From Bacteroidota bacterium (GTDB lineage: Bacteria > Bacteroidota > Bacteroidia > Chitinophagales > Chitinophagaceae), in NCBI GenBank assembly GCA_005882315.1, contig VBAR01000001.1, positions 2,491,736-2,555,735 of the forward strand: 64,000 nucleotides of DNA, given 5' to 3'. The notes under the pieces were generated by a model. That model saw only the letters and a list, made by a program, of their open reading frames with translations, did not search any database and was not told the DNA's origin. Both the position numbers and the translations under genes were made by a program. Positions 16,458-26,168 of the stretch are shown here, piece by piece (within the stretch, counting starts at the first letter, position 1; every line of letters begins with the position of its first letter).

Positions 16458-16682
16458 GTTTCAGAAAAAATATTATAGCAAAATGACCCAAAACAGGTTT
16501 TATTTGGTCGCATTTAGGAGTCTACTAAAGTAAATTGTTTGATCCATTGAGAAGAAAATTGGCAAAGTGAATGATTGAATATTGGTTTTATGCGTATTAT
16601 TAAAAACATGGTTCAACCCAAACAGATTAGATGAATCCGTAATTGAAAATGCTAATTTTGAAAAATCATAAAACCGAGTAGT

Positions 16683-17387
16683 ATGAAAAATATTTTCTTT
16701 GGTTTAATTGTTTGTTTGCTGTTTGGCTGTAGCTCGCATGAACCTGCTGCTACGCCAGCCCCTTTTGCCAAGAGTATAGCAGCATTCAAAAAGCAGGATT
16801 CCATTTCTTTTCCTCCGGAGAATGCCATTCTCTTTATCGGCAGCTCATCTTTTACGTTATGGGAAGATGTACAGAATTATTTTCCCGGATATACTATCAT
16901 TAACAGGGGTTTCGGTGGTTCCACATTAGAAGACCAGATACGATATGCAAATGACATTATTTTTCCGTACAAACCAAAGCAAATAATTATCTACTGCGGC
17001 GAAAACGATTTGGCTTTTTCTGATACAGTAACAGCAGTAATGGTTTTTGAAAGATTCAAACATCTATATAAAATGATAAGGGAAAAAACAAATGCTCCGG
17101 TTGCTTATATTTCAATGAAACCAAGCCCAAGCAGACGTCATTTGTTTGCAAAAATGCGTGAAGCTAATTTGTTAATTATGGAGTTTATTATTAGCCAGGA
17201 TCCGAATGCAATGATAAGAAGCAATATGGATCCGGCACCTGCAGTCTTTATTGAAGTACATTCAAAAATGCTGAATAAAGAAGGAGAACCTTTTCCCGAA
17301 ATATTTCTGGATGATAGCTTGCATATGAATGCTAAAGGATATTCGATCTGGCAAAAAGAAATACAACCCTATTTACTCAAAGACTAA
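16683..17387 (+). CDS. SGNH/GDSL-family lipoprotein hydrolase
   Basis: 234 aa with a lipoprotein signal (MKNIFFGLIVCLLFGC). The mature part has the four SGNH blocks: IGSSSFTLW with the nucleophile Ser, NRGFGGST with the Gly, CGENDLA with the Asn, and DDSLHMN with the Asp/His pair. Such enzymes are carbohydrate esterases, lipases or similar. It precedes the GH3 gene by ten bases on the same strand, which suggests removal of acyl groups from the glycan handled by this locus. Substrate not determinable. Confidence 0.88.
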   Translation: MKNIFFGLIVCLLFGCSSHEPAATPAPFAKSIAAFKKQDSISFPPENAILFIGSSSFTLWEDVQNYFPGYTIINRGFGGSTLEDQIRYANDIIFPYKPKQIIIYCGENDLAFSDTVTAVMVFERFKHLYKMIREKTNAPVAYISMKPSPSRRHLFAKMREANLLIMEFIISQDPNAMIRSNMDPAPAVFIEVHSKMLNKEGEPFPEIFLDDSLHMNAKGYSIWQKEIQPYLLKD

Positions 17388-17397
17388 AACTAAATAG

Positions 17398-19674
17398 ATG
17401 AAAAGAATCATTTTAATCAATGTTTTGCTTATTTCAGTAACTGCATTCACCCAATCATCGCAGGATGCAAAAATGAAAGCATTTATTGATGACCTGGTGA
17501 TGAAGATGACATTGGATGAAAAGATTGGTCAATTGAATTTGGTAACCCCCGGTGGCGGTGTTGCAACCGGCGCTGTTGTTAGCAGTGGTGTTGAACAAAA
17601 AATAAAAGAAGGCAAAGTTGGCGGTTTGTTTGGTATTACCGGTGTAGAAAAAATAAAAGTGGTACAAACAATGGTTGTAACACAAAGCCGGTTGAAAATA
17701 CCATTGATCTTCGGTTCAGATATTATTCACGGTTATAAAACAATTCATCCAATACCATTGGGCCTTTCAGCCAGTTGGGATATGAAAATGATAGAACAGA
17801 GTGCAAGAATAGCTGCTATAGAAGCAACAGCAGATGGATTGTGCTGGAATTTTTCACCAATGGTTGACATTGCCCGTGATCCGCGTTGGGGCCGCGTTGC
17901 AGAAGGTGGTGGCGAAGATACTTATCTCGGTTCTCAAATTGCAACAGCAATGGTTAAAGGTTACCAGGGTGATGATCTCAGCAAGAACAATACATTGATG
18001 GCTTGTGTAAAACATTTTGCATTATATGGCGCTTCTGAAGCAGGCCGTGATTACAATACAACCGATATGAGCCGGGTGAGAATGTACAATGAATATTTAC
18101 CACCGTATAAAGCTGCGGTGGATGCAGGTGTTGGCAGTGTGATGAGTTCATTCAATGAAATTGATGGCTTACCTGCTACTGCAAATAAATGGTTGCTGAC
18201 CGATCTGCTCCGTCATCAATGGGGTTTTAAAGGTTTTGTGGTTTCTGATTATACATCAGTAAACGAAATGATCAATCATGGTATAGGAGATCTGCAAACT
18301 GTTTCCGCTTTGGCATTGAATGCCGGTCTTGATATGGATATGGTTGGTGAAGGATTTTTAACCACACTAAAAAAATCTATTGATGAAGGAAAGACAACAC
18401 ATGTGCAGGTGGATGAAGCTTGCAGAAGAATACTGGAAGCAAAATATAAATTAGGTTTGTTTGAAGATCCCTTCCGTTATATAGATGAAAGCAAACCGGC
18501 TAAAGAAATATTGACAACACAGCGAAGAAAAGAAGCAAGAGAAATTGCAGCAAAAACTTTTGTGCTGCTGAAAAATAACAATCAATCCCTGCCATTAAAA
18601 AGATCCGGGACAATTGCGTTGATCGGGCCATTGGCAAATGATAAAAGTAATATGTTGGGTACATGGGCGGTTAGTGCTGATAGACAAATGTCCATTCCTG
18701 TTTTCGATGGAATGAAAAATGTTGGGGGTTCATCCGTAAATATTCTTTATGCAAAAGGCGCCAATATTTCTGACGATACTTTGTTTGCTAAAAAAGTAAA
18801 CGTATTCGGTACGAGGATCGATATAGACAAACGTAGTGCCGATGTGATGCTTAAAGAAGCTCTTGATATTGCAAAAAGATCGGATGTAATTGTTGCCGTG
18901 GTAGGCGAGGCTTCGGAGATGAGTGGTGAAGCAGCAAGTCGTACTGATATTATCATTCCTGAAAGTCAAAAGAAATTGATCAGGGCTTTATCAGGAACAG
19001 GCAAACCTCTTGTATTGGTTGTAATGACAGGTCGTCCGCTTGCGTTGACTGAAGAAAATGAATTAGCAAGCTCAATACTTGTTACATGGCATGCAGGCAC
19101 AGAAGCTGGTAATGCCATCGCTGATGTTTTATTTGGCAATTATAATCCTGCTGGAAAATTGTCCGCTACATTTCCAAGAAATGTTGGACAAGTACCAATT
19201 TTTTATAATCATAAAAATACAGGGCGGCCCTCAGCGCCAAATTCACCAAAGTTTCAATCAAATTATCTTGATGTACCAAATACACCGCTGTTTCCTTTTG
19301 GCTATGGTTTAAGTTACACTGCATTTTCTTATGGTAATATTTCTGTAAGTAAAACAAGTGCTAAGGGAAATGAAAAGATTACTGCATCCATTACAGTTAC
19401 TAATACCGGGAAATATGATGGTGAAGAAGTAGTACAGTTATATATACGTGATGTAGTGGGCAGCATTGCCAGGCCATTAAAAGAATTAAAAGGTTTTCAA
19501 AAGATCAACCTGAAAGCCGGTGAATCCAAAACTGTTTCATTCAACATTTCACCCGATGACCTAAAATTTTATAATTATGATCTCGAGTATGATTGGGAAT
19601 CTGGTGACTTTGAGATCATGATAGGCGGAAATTCAAAAGATGTGAAGGCAGTTAAGGTGAACTGGGTAAAATAA
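17398..19674 (+). CDS. bglX: Glycoside hydrolase family 3 beta-glucosidase
   Basis: 758 aa, periplasmic by signal peptide (cleavage after TAFTQ). GH3 enzymes release beta-linked glucose from oligosaccharide ends with retention. Domains in order: TIM-barrel (about 30-370) with DEKIGQLNLVTPG, the PMVDIARDPRWGR segment, KHFALYGASEAGRDY and the nucleophile D284 in FVVSDYTS; an alpha/beta sandwich (about 390-620) with GPLANDK and VVVGEASEMSGEAASR; a fibronectin III-like C-terminal domain (about 660-750) with FGYGLSYT at its entry. The length matches BglX-type enzymes. In a locus with GH144 the likely substrate is sophorose and other short beta-1,2-glucans; in other settings BglX acts on many beta-glucosides. 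Confidence 0.93.
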   Translation: MKRIILINVLLISVTAFTQSSQDAKMKAFIDDLVMKMTLDEKIGQLNLVTPGGGVATGAVVSSGVEQKIKEGKVGGLFGITGVEKIKVVQTMVVTQSRLKIPLIFGSDIIHGYKTIHPIPLGLSASWDMKMIEQSARIAAIEATADGLCWNFSPMVDIARDPRWGRVAEGGGEDTYLGSQIATAMVKGYQGDDLSKNNTLMACVKHFALYGASEAGRDYNTTDMSRVRMYNEYLPPYKAAVDAGVGSVMSSFNEIDGLPATANKWLLTDLLRHQWGFKGFVVSDYTSVNEMINHGIGDLQTVSALALNAGLDMDMVGEGFLTTLKKSIDEGKTTHVQVDEACRRILEAKYKLGLFEDPFRYIDESKPAKEILTTQRRKEAREIAAKTFVLLKNNNQSLPLKRSGTIALIGPLANDKSNMLGTWAVSADRQMSIPVFDGMKNVGGSSVNILYAKGANISDDTLFAKKVNVFGTRIDIDKRSADVMLKEALDIAKRSDVIVAVVGEASEMSGEAASRTDIIIPESQKKLIRALSGTGKPLVLVVMTGRPLALTEENELASSILVTWHAGTEAGNAIADVLFGNYNPAGKLSATFPRNVGQVPIFYNHKNTGRPSAPNSPKFQSNYLDVPNTPLFPFGYGLSYTAFSYGNISVSKTSAKGNEKITASITVTNTGKYDGEEVVQLYIRDVVGSIARPLKELKGFQKINLKAGESKTVSFNISPDDLKFYNYDLEYDWESGDFEIMIGGNSKDVKAVKVNWVK

Positions 19675-19745
19675 ACCCCACATAAACTCCATTTTCCTTT
19701 TTTGCAAGAAATGACGTAAAAAAATTGCTTAGGTTATTCTCCTGA

Positions 19746-20011
19746 TTGTTTAACTTTAGTATTGCTTGCTTAATTGTTGTGATTGCTTATGCTACATACT
19801 GCAAAAATGATTTGCCCCGCCTGCTCTCACAGGATGATGATAGGGGTGATTTTACAGAATTGTATAACCGCTACTGGAAAAAATTATTTGCCATCGCATC
19901 CAGCCGGCTGAAAGAAAGAGAAACTGCTAAAGATATTGTTCATGATATTTTGCCAGCCTGTGGAAAAGCCGGTGCAGACCTGCATTTTACAGACGGCTTG
20001 TCAAGAAGTGA
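19746..20011 (+). pseudogene. Broken ECF sigma factor gene (sigma region 2 only)
   Basis: The first frame reads LYNRYWKKLFAIASSRLKE then AKDIVHDI, the start of region 2 of an ECF sigma factor. At the four-T run 19948-19951 the frame is lost; shifting by one base recovers FASLWKSR and FYRRLVKK followed by TGA. One missing T would explain the break. Region 4 and the rest of the gene are absent. It lies exactly where the sigma gene of a sigma, FecR, SusC, SusD set would be, and a FecR tail follows at once. The N-terminal residues before LLSQDDDRGDF have no sigma-like character and may not be translated. Confidence 0.8.
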
Positions 20012-20023
20012 ACGGTTAGAAAA

Positions 20024-20098
20024 GTGTTTGAAAAACTAGAACTAACCGGCGAAGTGAAATTTAAAACAGAAAGAAGAAAAATTATCGGTTCACCCTAA
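20024..20098 (+). pseudogene. C-terminal remnant of a FecR-type anti-sigma factor
   Basis: Reads VFEKLELTGEVKFKTERRKI then IGSP and TAA, which matches the last strands of the DUF4974 C-terminal domain of Bacteroidota FecR proteins. No start codon, no anti-sigma domain and no membrane helix remain. It directly follows the sigma remnant, so one deletion of roughly 1.4 kb could have joined the two. The stretch from 20099 to the SusC start at 20260 holds no further coding sequence that I can support. Confidence 0.75.
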
Positions 20099-20259
20099 AA
20101 TATATGCTTATGCTTAACTGCTTTATGAATGCCGTAAAAGATGGATAGCAAAAAAACTGTTGCATAAACAAAACCGGAACTTTGTTCCAGGCATTGGTTT
20201 GTGCATCAACAGGCATACAAGTAAGATTGCTTATTCATTAACATAAACTCAAAGAAATT

Positions 20260-23200
20260 ATGTACTTCACCGTCTTCAGAAAATCCGGATTGTTTACAAA
20301 CGGATCTCTGACCAAAACATTTCAGATTATGAAACTCACAACAGTTTTTATAATCGCTGCTTGCATGCAGGTAAGTGCCAGGGACTATTCCCAAAAAGTA
20401 ACATTGAACGGGAACAGCATTACCCTGCAAAAAGTATTTGAGGAAATAAAAAAACAAACAGGCTACCAGTTTTTTTATGCGGAAGAAACCATACAATCTG
20501 CCCGCCCCGTAACGGTTAGCTTGAAAAAGGTTTCATTAGAAACAGCATTGAATGCTGTTTTCGAAAGTCAGCCTCTTTCTTACACTATTTCTGAAAACAC
20601 AATTATTGTAAGAAAAAAATCGGTAACAAGTATGATGGCAAATGAAATAGTATTAGCAGCGCCGCTTCCTGCACCGATAACTGGAAAAGTAACCGATGAT
20701 AAAGGTCAGCCGCTGGAAGGCGCAACTGTACTTATAAAAGGAACACCTAATGGTACTAAAACAAATGCCTCTGGTGATTTTTCAATCGAAGCTGACGCAA
20801 ATGCAACATTGATCATTTCTTATGTGGGATTTATAACAATAGAAGTAAAAGCTGTTGCTGGTGCTGCTAATGTGCAATTGAAACCTCAGGCCAATTCAGT
20901 GGAAGCAGTAGTTGTGGTAGGTTATGGTACATCTAAAAAAAGAGACCTTACAGGGTCTATATCTTCAGTGAAAGGTGAAGAAGTAGCTAAGATGCCTTCT
21001 ACAAATCCTATTTCATCTTTACAGGGTAAAGTACCGGGACTAACTGTTTCCAATACTGGTAGAGCAGGTGCAACCCCGGTAGTTCGCATCAGGGGAGTAA
21101 ACAGTACTAATAGTGCCAACCCGGTATATGTGGTAGACGGAATTCTGCAGGATAATATTGATTTTTTAAATCCTGCTGATATTGAATCAATAGATGTGTT
21201 GAGAGATCCTTCGTCCATCGCTATCTATGGTTTGCGTGGTGCGAATGGTGTAATCGCTATTACTTCTAAAAAAGCAGCAAGAGGACAAACCCGTATCAGT
21301 CTGCAGAGTTCAGTGGGTATTCAGACAGTGAATGATAAAATTGAACTGACCGATGCTGCAGGGTTTAAAAAATTATATACAGCACAGCTGGCAAATATTA
21401 ATGCAGCACCATTTGACTATACCAACTATACAGCCAATACTAACTGGCAGGATTTGGTTTTGCGTGATGCTGTGGTAACTGCTACCAACCTGAGTATTTC
21501 CAACAGTGGTGAAAAGTCAAGCACATTACTGAATGTTGGATACACAAACCAGGAAGGTGTTCTGAAGAATGATAATTTTGAAAGATTTCTTCTTCGCCTG
21601 AATGAAGAAATAAGGATCAACAAAAATATTAAAGTAGGTGGTGAAGTAACGGGCTATTATTATCAAACAGACCCGCCTGCAGCTTCCATTACGAATGCAT
21701 TATGGGCAGCGCCGATAGTACCCATACAACAGGATGAAGATACTTATTACAGCATGCCTTCATTTCAACGGGCACAGGTTGGTAATCCCATTGCTACATT
21801 AAACCGCAATAACAGAAACTCCATTGAAAAAGGAACCCGTGTAATTAGCAGCCTTTTTGCTGAAATAAAATTCTTAAAAAGTTTTACATGGAGGTCAACT
21901 GTATATGGGGACCTCTGGTTTAATACAGCAAGAAGTTATGTGCAACTTCCTTTTGAATTTATTAATCTTGGAGAGGGTGCAGCACCTACGACTATTACTA
22001 CTGATAATTCCATCCGTACATCTGTAACACAGGAACAAGCTGAATCAAAACGTTTTCAACAGGATCACACATTGTCTTATGACAAAAAGATGGGCAATGG
22101 TCATTCTATAAATGCAATTGCTGGTTTTACCACATTATATAATTATTCATCTTTTGTAAATGGTACAAGAAGGGATACAAGTGTAAATGTTCCGGACAGT
22201 CCCGAATTCTGGTACGTCGGTATTATTAATGCAAATAACCCAACTACCAATGGCGGCGGAGGTGCCGAAGGTTCTATTGTGGGTGGATTTGCAAGAGTAG
22301 GTTATAATTATATGGGTAAATATCTTGTGAATGCAACAATAAGAAGAGATGGTAGTTCCAAATTTGCACCGGAAAATCGCTGGGGCACATTTGGCAGTAT
22401 AGGTGCTGGCTGGGTAGTAAGCGATGAAAACTTTCTTAATAATATAGAGGCAATTGATTTTTTAAAAGTACGTGTAGCCTGGGGTGTTACAGGGAATGCA
22501 AATGGATTTGCTGAAAATTTATGGAGACCCGGAATTCAAAATGCATCTACAGCAATTTTTGGTGACAATGTATATTCTTCTATACAAGCTGCCTATATAC
22601 CCGACCCTGACCTGCATTGGGAAACAGTACAGGGTATTGATGTAGGTTTTGATGTAAGAGCATTAGACAATCGCCTGAATGCAGAAATAACTTTTTATAA
22701 CCGTACTACCACCGATATACTTACTGCTGTAACACTTCCTAATGATTCACGCAGTTATTTTACCAACCTCGGTAAAATAACTAATAAGGGTATTGAGATA
22801 AGTACAGGATGGGGTGATAAATTAGGAATGGGCCTCAACTATAGATTGTCAGCTAATTTCAGTTACAATGAAAACATAGTAAACTCAATCGGTGATAATT
22901 TCAATTTCCAGATACTTGGCAATGGCGGAGTAAACCGTACCAATACAGGTTCTTCCATTGGCCATTTTTATGGATACACGCAAACAGGAATTTACCAGTC
23001 AGTAGCTGACATGGATAAGCAACCGACTTTTTCCAACTCATTACCGGGCGATATTTCTTATAAGGATCTGAATAATGATGGAGTAATAACGACTGCAGAT
23101 AGAGGTTATATCGGTACTCCTTTTCCGCCTTATAGTTTTGGCGGTAATATATCGCTGGATTATAAAGGATTTGATTTTGAAATAGATGGTCAGGGTGCAG

Positions 23201-23607
23201 CAGGACATAAAATATATACACAACGCCGTACGGCCACATTTGCTGTATTGAATTATGAAGCCAATCGACTGAATGCGTGGACAACACCCGGTAGTACGAA
23301 TATTGAACCAATCCTTGATAACACAAGAGGAAATAATTTCCTGATGAGTACCTACTATCTTGAACCCGGAGATTATTTCAGGATTCGTATGCTGCAGGTA
23401 GGTTATACTTTTACTAAAGGATTTATTACAAAAGCAAGCATTAAAAACATAAGAGTATATCTCAGTGCACAAAATCTGAAAACATGGAGCCAGGTAACCG
23501 GTTATTCACCAGAGCCATTAATTGGTAGTATACTCGGAGGCGGTGCAGATAATGGTGCTTATCCTGTTCCTGCCATTTATTCATTGGGTATAAACCTGAA
23601 CTTCTAA
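20260..23607 (+). CDS. SusC/RagA-type TonB-linked outer-membrane glycan transporter
   Basis: 1115 aa. Forms the TonB-dependent barrel that, capped by SusD, imports oligosaccharides. Domains in order: signal sequence (MKLTTVFIIAACMQVSA, after a 23-residue cytoplasmic lead), an STN domain (about 47-112), a carboxypeptidase D-like domain (about 140-210, ITGKVTDDKGQPLEGATV), the TonB plug (about 215-335, with VVVVGYGTSKKRDLTGS, the SusC signature) and the beta barrel ending in LGINLNF. The STN domain normally talks to a FecR anti-sigma factor, but here both FecR and its sigma are destroyed upstream. The start at 20260 is preferred over the internal Met at 20329 because such leads are common in this family. 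Confidence 0.95.
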   Translation: MYFTVFRKSGLFTNGSLTKTFQIMKLTTVFIIAACMQVSARDYSQKVTLNGNSITLQKVFEEIKKQTGYQFFYAEETIQSARPVTVSLKKVSLETALNAVFESQPLSYTISENTIIVRKKSVTSMMANEIVLAAPLPAPITGKVTDDKGQPLEGATVLIKGTPNGTKTNASGDFSIEADANATLIISYVGFITIEVKAVAGAANVQLKPQANSVEAVVVVGYGTSKKRDLTGSISSVKGEEVAKMPSTNPISSLQGKVPGLTVSNTGRAGATPVVRIRGVNSTNSANPVYVVDGILQDNIDFLNPADIESIDVLRDPSSIAIYGLRGANGVIAITSKKAARGQTRISLQSSVGIQTVNDKIELTDAAGFKKLYTAQLANINAAPFDYTNYTANTNWQDLVLRDAVVTATNLSISNSGEKSSTLLNVGYTNQEGVLKNDNFERFLLRLNEEIRINKNIKVGGEVTGYYYQTDPPAASITNALWAAPIVPIQQDEDTYYSMPSFQRAQVGNPIATLNRNNRNSIEKGTRVISSLFAEIKFLKSFTWRSTVYGDLWFNTARSYVQLPFEFINLGEGAAPTTITTDNSIRTSVTQEQAESKRFQQDHTLSYDKKMGNGHSINAIAGFTTLYNYSSFVNGTRRDTSVNVPDSPEFWYVGIINANNPTTNGGGGAEGSIVGGFARVGYNYMGKYLVNATIRRDGSSKFAPENRWGTFGSIGAGWVVSDENFLNNIEAIDFLKVRVAWGVTGNANGFAENLWRPGIQNASTAIFGDNVYSSIQAAYIPDPDLHWETVQGIDVGFDVRALDNRLNAEITFYNRTTTDILTAVTLPNDSRSYFTNLGKITNKGIEISTGWGDKLGMGLNYRLSANFSYNENIVNSIGDNFNFQILGNGGVNRTNTGSSIGHFYGYTQTGIYQSVADMDKQPTFSNSLPGDISYKDLNNDGVITTADRGYIGTPFPPYSFGGNISLDYKGFDFEIDGQGAAGHKIYTQRRTATFAVLNYEANRLNAWTTPGSTNIEPILDNTRGNNFLMSTYYLEPGDYFRIRMLQVGYTFTKGFITKASIKNIRVYLSAQNLKTWSQVTGYSPEPLIGSILGGGADNGAYPVPAIYSLGINLNF

Positions 23608-23628
23608 AACACAATTAAACTTCATTAT

Positions 23629-25179
23629 ATGAAACAGAATAATTTTTTAAACCGGTTTGCAGTTGTTATAGCTATTATCACCTGCATCATTTTTGTAGTA
23701 CCGGGGTGTAAAAAAATACTGGACACAGAAGCACAGGGCAGTTATAATGCTGATAACTATCCTTATCCCGGCGGCTCCGGTCCTTACGATCAGTACATAT
23801 TTGCTGCTTACAACGAATTGCGTCAATTCAATGTGCATGTATTTCCTTTTATACATGCTACCAGCATTCGCAGTGATGATGCTGATAAGGGTAGCACAGC
23901 AGCAGATGGTGGTGCCAATTCCATCGATATGGATAATTTTAAAGTATTGCCAGGTAACGGTTTTACCAATGACCTGTGGACGGGTTATTTCGGATTGATC
24001 AATAAATGTAATGTTACGATTAAACAGGTGAATACTAACACAACTATTGTTGCATCAGATGCGATAAAAAATCAAACAATTGGTGAAGCAAAATTTTTAA
24101 GGGGCTATGCCTATTTTATGATGGTTCGTTTATTTGGCCGTGTACCTTTAATAGATTCAGTATTCAGCAACCCTGCCTCACAAAATAATGTAGCGCAAAG
24201 CAGCCCGGCACAATTGTACGCATTTATAGAAAGTGATTTATCCTTCGCTGCTTCTATTTTACCTGCAAGCTGGGATGCAAAATTTGTTGGACGGGCAACA
24301 AGCGGTGCCGCCAATGGATTATTGGCAAAGGTTTATTTAACGCAACAAAAATGGGCATCGGCGATGGCTGCTGCTAACCTGGTAATTACTTCAGGCAAGT
24401 ATGATCTATCAACACCTTATGACAGAATTTTCCGTGAAGAAGGTGAGAACAGTAAAGAATCGGTTTTTGAAGTTCAGGCAACTGCAACAGCAACAGTACC
24501 TACTGATAATGGCATTCAATATACTAATGTGCAGGGTGTAAGAGGAAGTGGTGTTTGGGATTTGGGCTGGGGTTTTAATTCACCAAGCCAGAACCTTGCT
24601 GATTTTTATGAAGCCAACGATCCCCGCCGGGCAAGAACAATTCTTTTCACAAGTACTGCCACACAAACATACCAGACTATTTATGGAGAGACATTACCGG
24701 TAGGTTTACCTAATCCACGTTATAATAATAAGGTTTATTCCAACCCATCTTTGCGTGCCTCTGTTGGTAACCGGTTCGGATGGTGGATGAATGTAAGAAT
24801 ACTCCGTTATGCCGATGTAGTACTGATGTATGCCGAAGCGGCAAATGAAGTAGGTGGCGCTGCTAATATTACTGCTGCGCAAAATGCTTTGAATTCAATA
24901 CGGGCAAGAGCAAGAGCAGGTGCTCCGGCCGGCACATTACCAGATGTAGTTACTACCGATCAGGCAACATTGCGTGATGCGATCCGTCGTGAACGCCGTG
25001 CAGAACTTGCAATGGAGCATGACCGTTTCTTCGACCTGGTACGTTGGGGCATCGCCCAAACAACATTGCATGCTGTGGGTAAAACCAATTTCAGCGACAG
25101 TCGTGATGTAATACTACCTATTCCGCAGGTGCAAATGGATCTGAGTGCAGGTGTGCTTACACAAAACTTCGGGTATTAA
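23629..25179 (+). CDS. SusD/RagB-type outer-membrane glycan-binding lipoprotein
   Basis: 516 aa. The surface lipoprotein that closes over the SusC barrel and captures glycan. The signal peptide ends VVPGC, a lipobox, then KKILDTEAQGSY. The helical core with tetratricopeptide-like repeats follows (AKFLRGYAYFMMVRLFGRVPLI, then GLLAKVYLTQQKW), and the family ending is clear: RRERRAELAMEHDRFFDLVRWG. It lies 21 bases downstream of SusC. Confidence 0.95.
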   Translation: MKQNNFLNRFAVVIAIITCIIFVVPGCKKILDTEAQGSYNADNYPYPGGSGPYDQYIFAAYNELRQFNVHVFPFIHATSIRSDDADKGSTAADGGANSIDMDNFKVLPGNGFTNDLWTGYFGLINKCNVTIKQVNTNTTIVASDAIKNQTIGEAKFLRGYAYFMMVRLFGRVPLIDSVFSNPASQNNVAQSSPAQLYAFIESDLSFAASILPASWDAKFVGRATSGAANGLLAKVYLTQQKWASAMAAANLVITSGKYDLSTPYDRIFREEGENSKESVFEVQATATATVPTDNGIQYTNVQGVRGSGVWDLGWGFNSPSQNLADFYEANDPRRARTILFTSTATQTYQTIYGETLPVGLPNPRYNNKVYSNPSLRASVGNRFGWWMNVRILRYADVVLMYAEAANEVGGAANITAAQNALNSIRARARAGAPAGTLPDVVTTDQATLRDAIRRERRAELAMEHDRFFDLVRWGIAQTTLHAVGKTNFSDSRDVILPIPQVQMDLSAGVLTQNFGY

Positions 25180-25206
25180 TTTTTGTCAACAATTAAAACT
25201 GAAAAA

Positions 25207-26091
25207 ATGAAGATCATAAAATCATATTTAATAAACCAGGTTGGTGTGGCACTACTGTTTACTCTTGCATTTACTTCCTGCAAGAAAGATGGTAACCCCA
25301 ATGACCTGCCTGGTGTAGACGCTGCGTCTTATGATGGAAAAATAGATGGTTACAGCAGTTCTGATGAAATATTTCCAGCTAATCTTGTTGCATACTGGAA
25401 CTTTGATGATACAAAAAATGAACTAAAAACCGGAACTGCACCTGCATCATCATTAAATGATAGTTATGTTACTGGAGGTGTAAGAGGTAAAGCACTAAGC
25501 CTTGCAGCAGGTTATGTTTTTTTCTCTAACCAGTTTGGTGCATTTAAAACAGATTCTTTGAAGAGTTGGAGTCTCAGTGTCTGGATTAAGATTAAAAACA
25601 ATGGTACAAAAAGAACAATGGTGTTTCAATTGGCCAGGCCTACCATGTTTAACGGCAATATCAATTTTGCTTTGAATACGAATGGTTACCCGGCTACCAA
25701 TGATACTGTACTCAGGATTCAACCCACTTTTTTAACCATAGGCGGCGGTACACAAGACAATCTGAATAATGTGCTGGATAAAACTAACCTTAATAATTGG
25801 GTGCATCTTGTGCTAACGTATGATTATAATACTGGTGTATTTAACAACTGGATGAATGGAGTGAAAGTGGGCAATTTCCCTAACCGTGGCGTAGGAAATA
25901 GTTTGTTTAAATCGTATGAACCCAGCCAGGTACTTATTGGCGCTAATTATAATGCAGCAGGAATGACGGTAAGTGCAGATGTTTCATTTGCTGCTATGAC
26001 CGGGCAATTAGATGAACTGCGAATATTCAACCGGACGTTGCCTGACGCACATATAAAAGCATTATATAATCTCGGAAAGGCTAACAAATAA
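25207..26091 (+). CDS. LamG/concanavalin A-like domain lipoprotein, candidate surface glycan-binding protein
   Basis: 294 aa from the ATG at 25207, with a lipobox (LAFTSC). The main part (about 60-290) is a laminin G/concanavalin A-like sandwich: LVAYWNFDD, KALSLAAGYVFF, WSLSVWIKIKN, WVHLVLTYD..TGVFNNWMNGVKVG and LDELRIFNRTL, all usual in the Laminin_G_3 family. These motifs occur in carbohydrate-binding and hydrolase proteins; none of the catalytic residues of a GH16 enzyme is seen, so binding is more likely than hydrolysis. In the third position after SusC and SusD it is the usual place for a surface glycan-binding protein. Confidence 0.82.
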   Translation: MKIIKSYLINQVGVALLFTLAFTSCKKDGNPNDLPGVDAASYDGKIDGYSSSDEIFPANLVAYWNFDDTKNELKTGTAPASSLNDSYVTGGVRGKALSLAAGYVFFSNQFGAFKTDSLKSWSLSVWIKIKNNGTKRTMVFQLARPTMFNGNINFALNTNGYPATNDTVLRIQPTFLTIGGGTQDNLNNVLDKTNLNNWVHLVLTYDYNTGVFNNWMNGVKVGNFPNRGVGNSLFKSYEPSQVLIGANYNAAGMTVSADVSFAAMTGQLDELRIFNRTLPDAHIKALYNLGKANK

Positions 26092-26100
26092 ATTTTAATA

Positions 26101-26143
26101 AAGCACATCATTGCACTGTAAGGTCAACGGTGTGCTTTTTTAT
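26101..26143 (+). terminator. Intrinsic terminator within the PUL
   Basis: AAGCACATC pairs with GGTGTGCTT (nine pairs, one G-U) and is followed by a run of T (TTTTTTATTT). It ends the SusC-SusD-LamG transcript or attenuates it before GH144. A reading start at 26130 would lie inside this hairpin, which argues for the GH144 start at 26169. Confidence 0.7.
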
Positions 26144-26168
26144 TTCAATTATAAAATTTTGTTTGCTG

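Noticed and set aside
16262-16486. Plus-strand reading frame of 74 codons containing RTGLEPATSAVTGRHSN
   Set aside because: It is the antisense of the tRNA-Asp gene; such frames are a known source of false proteins in databases.
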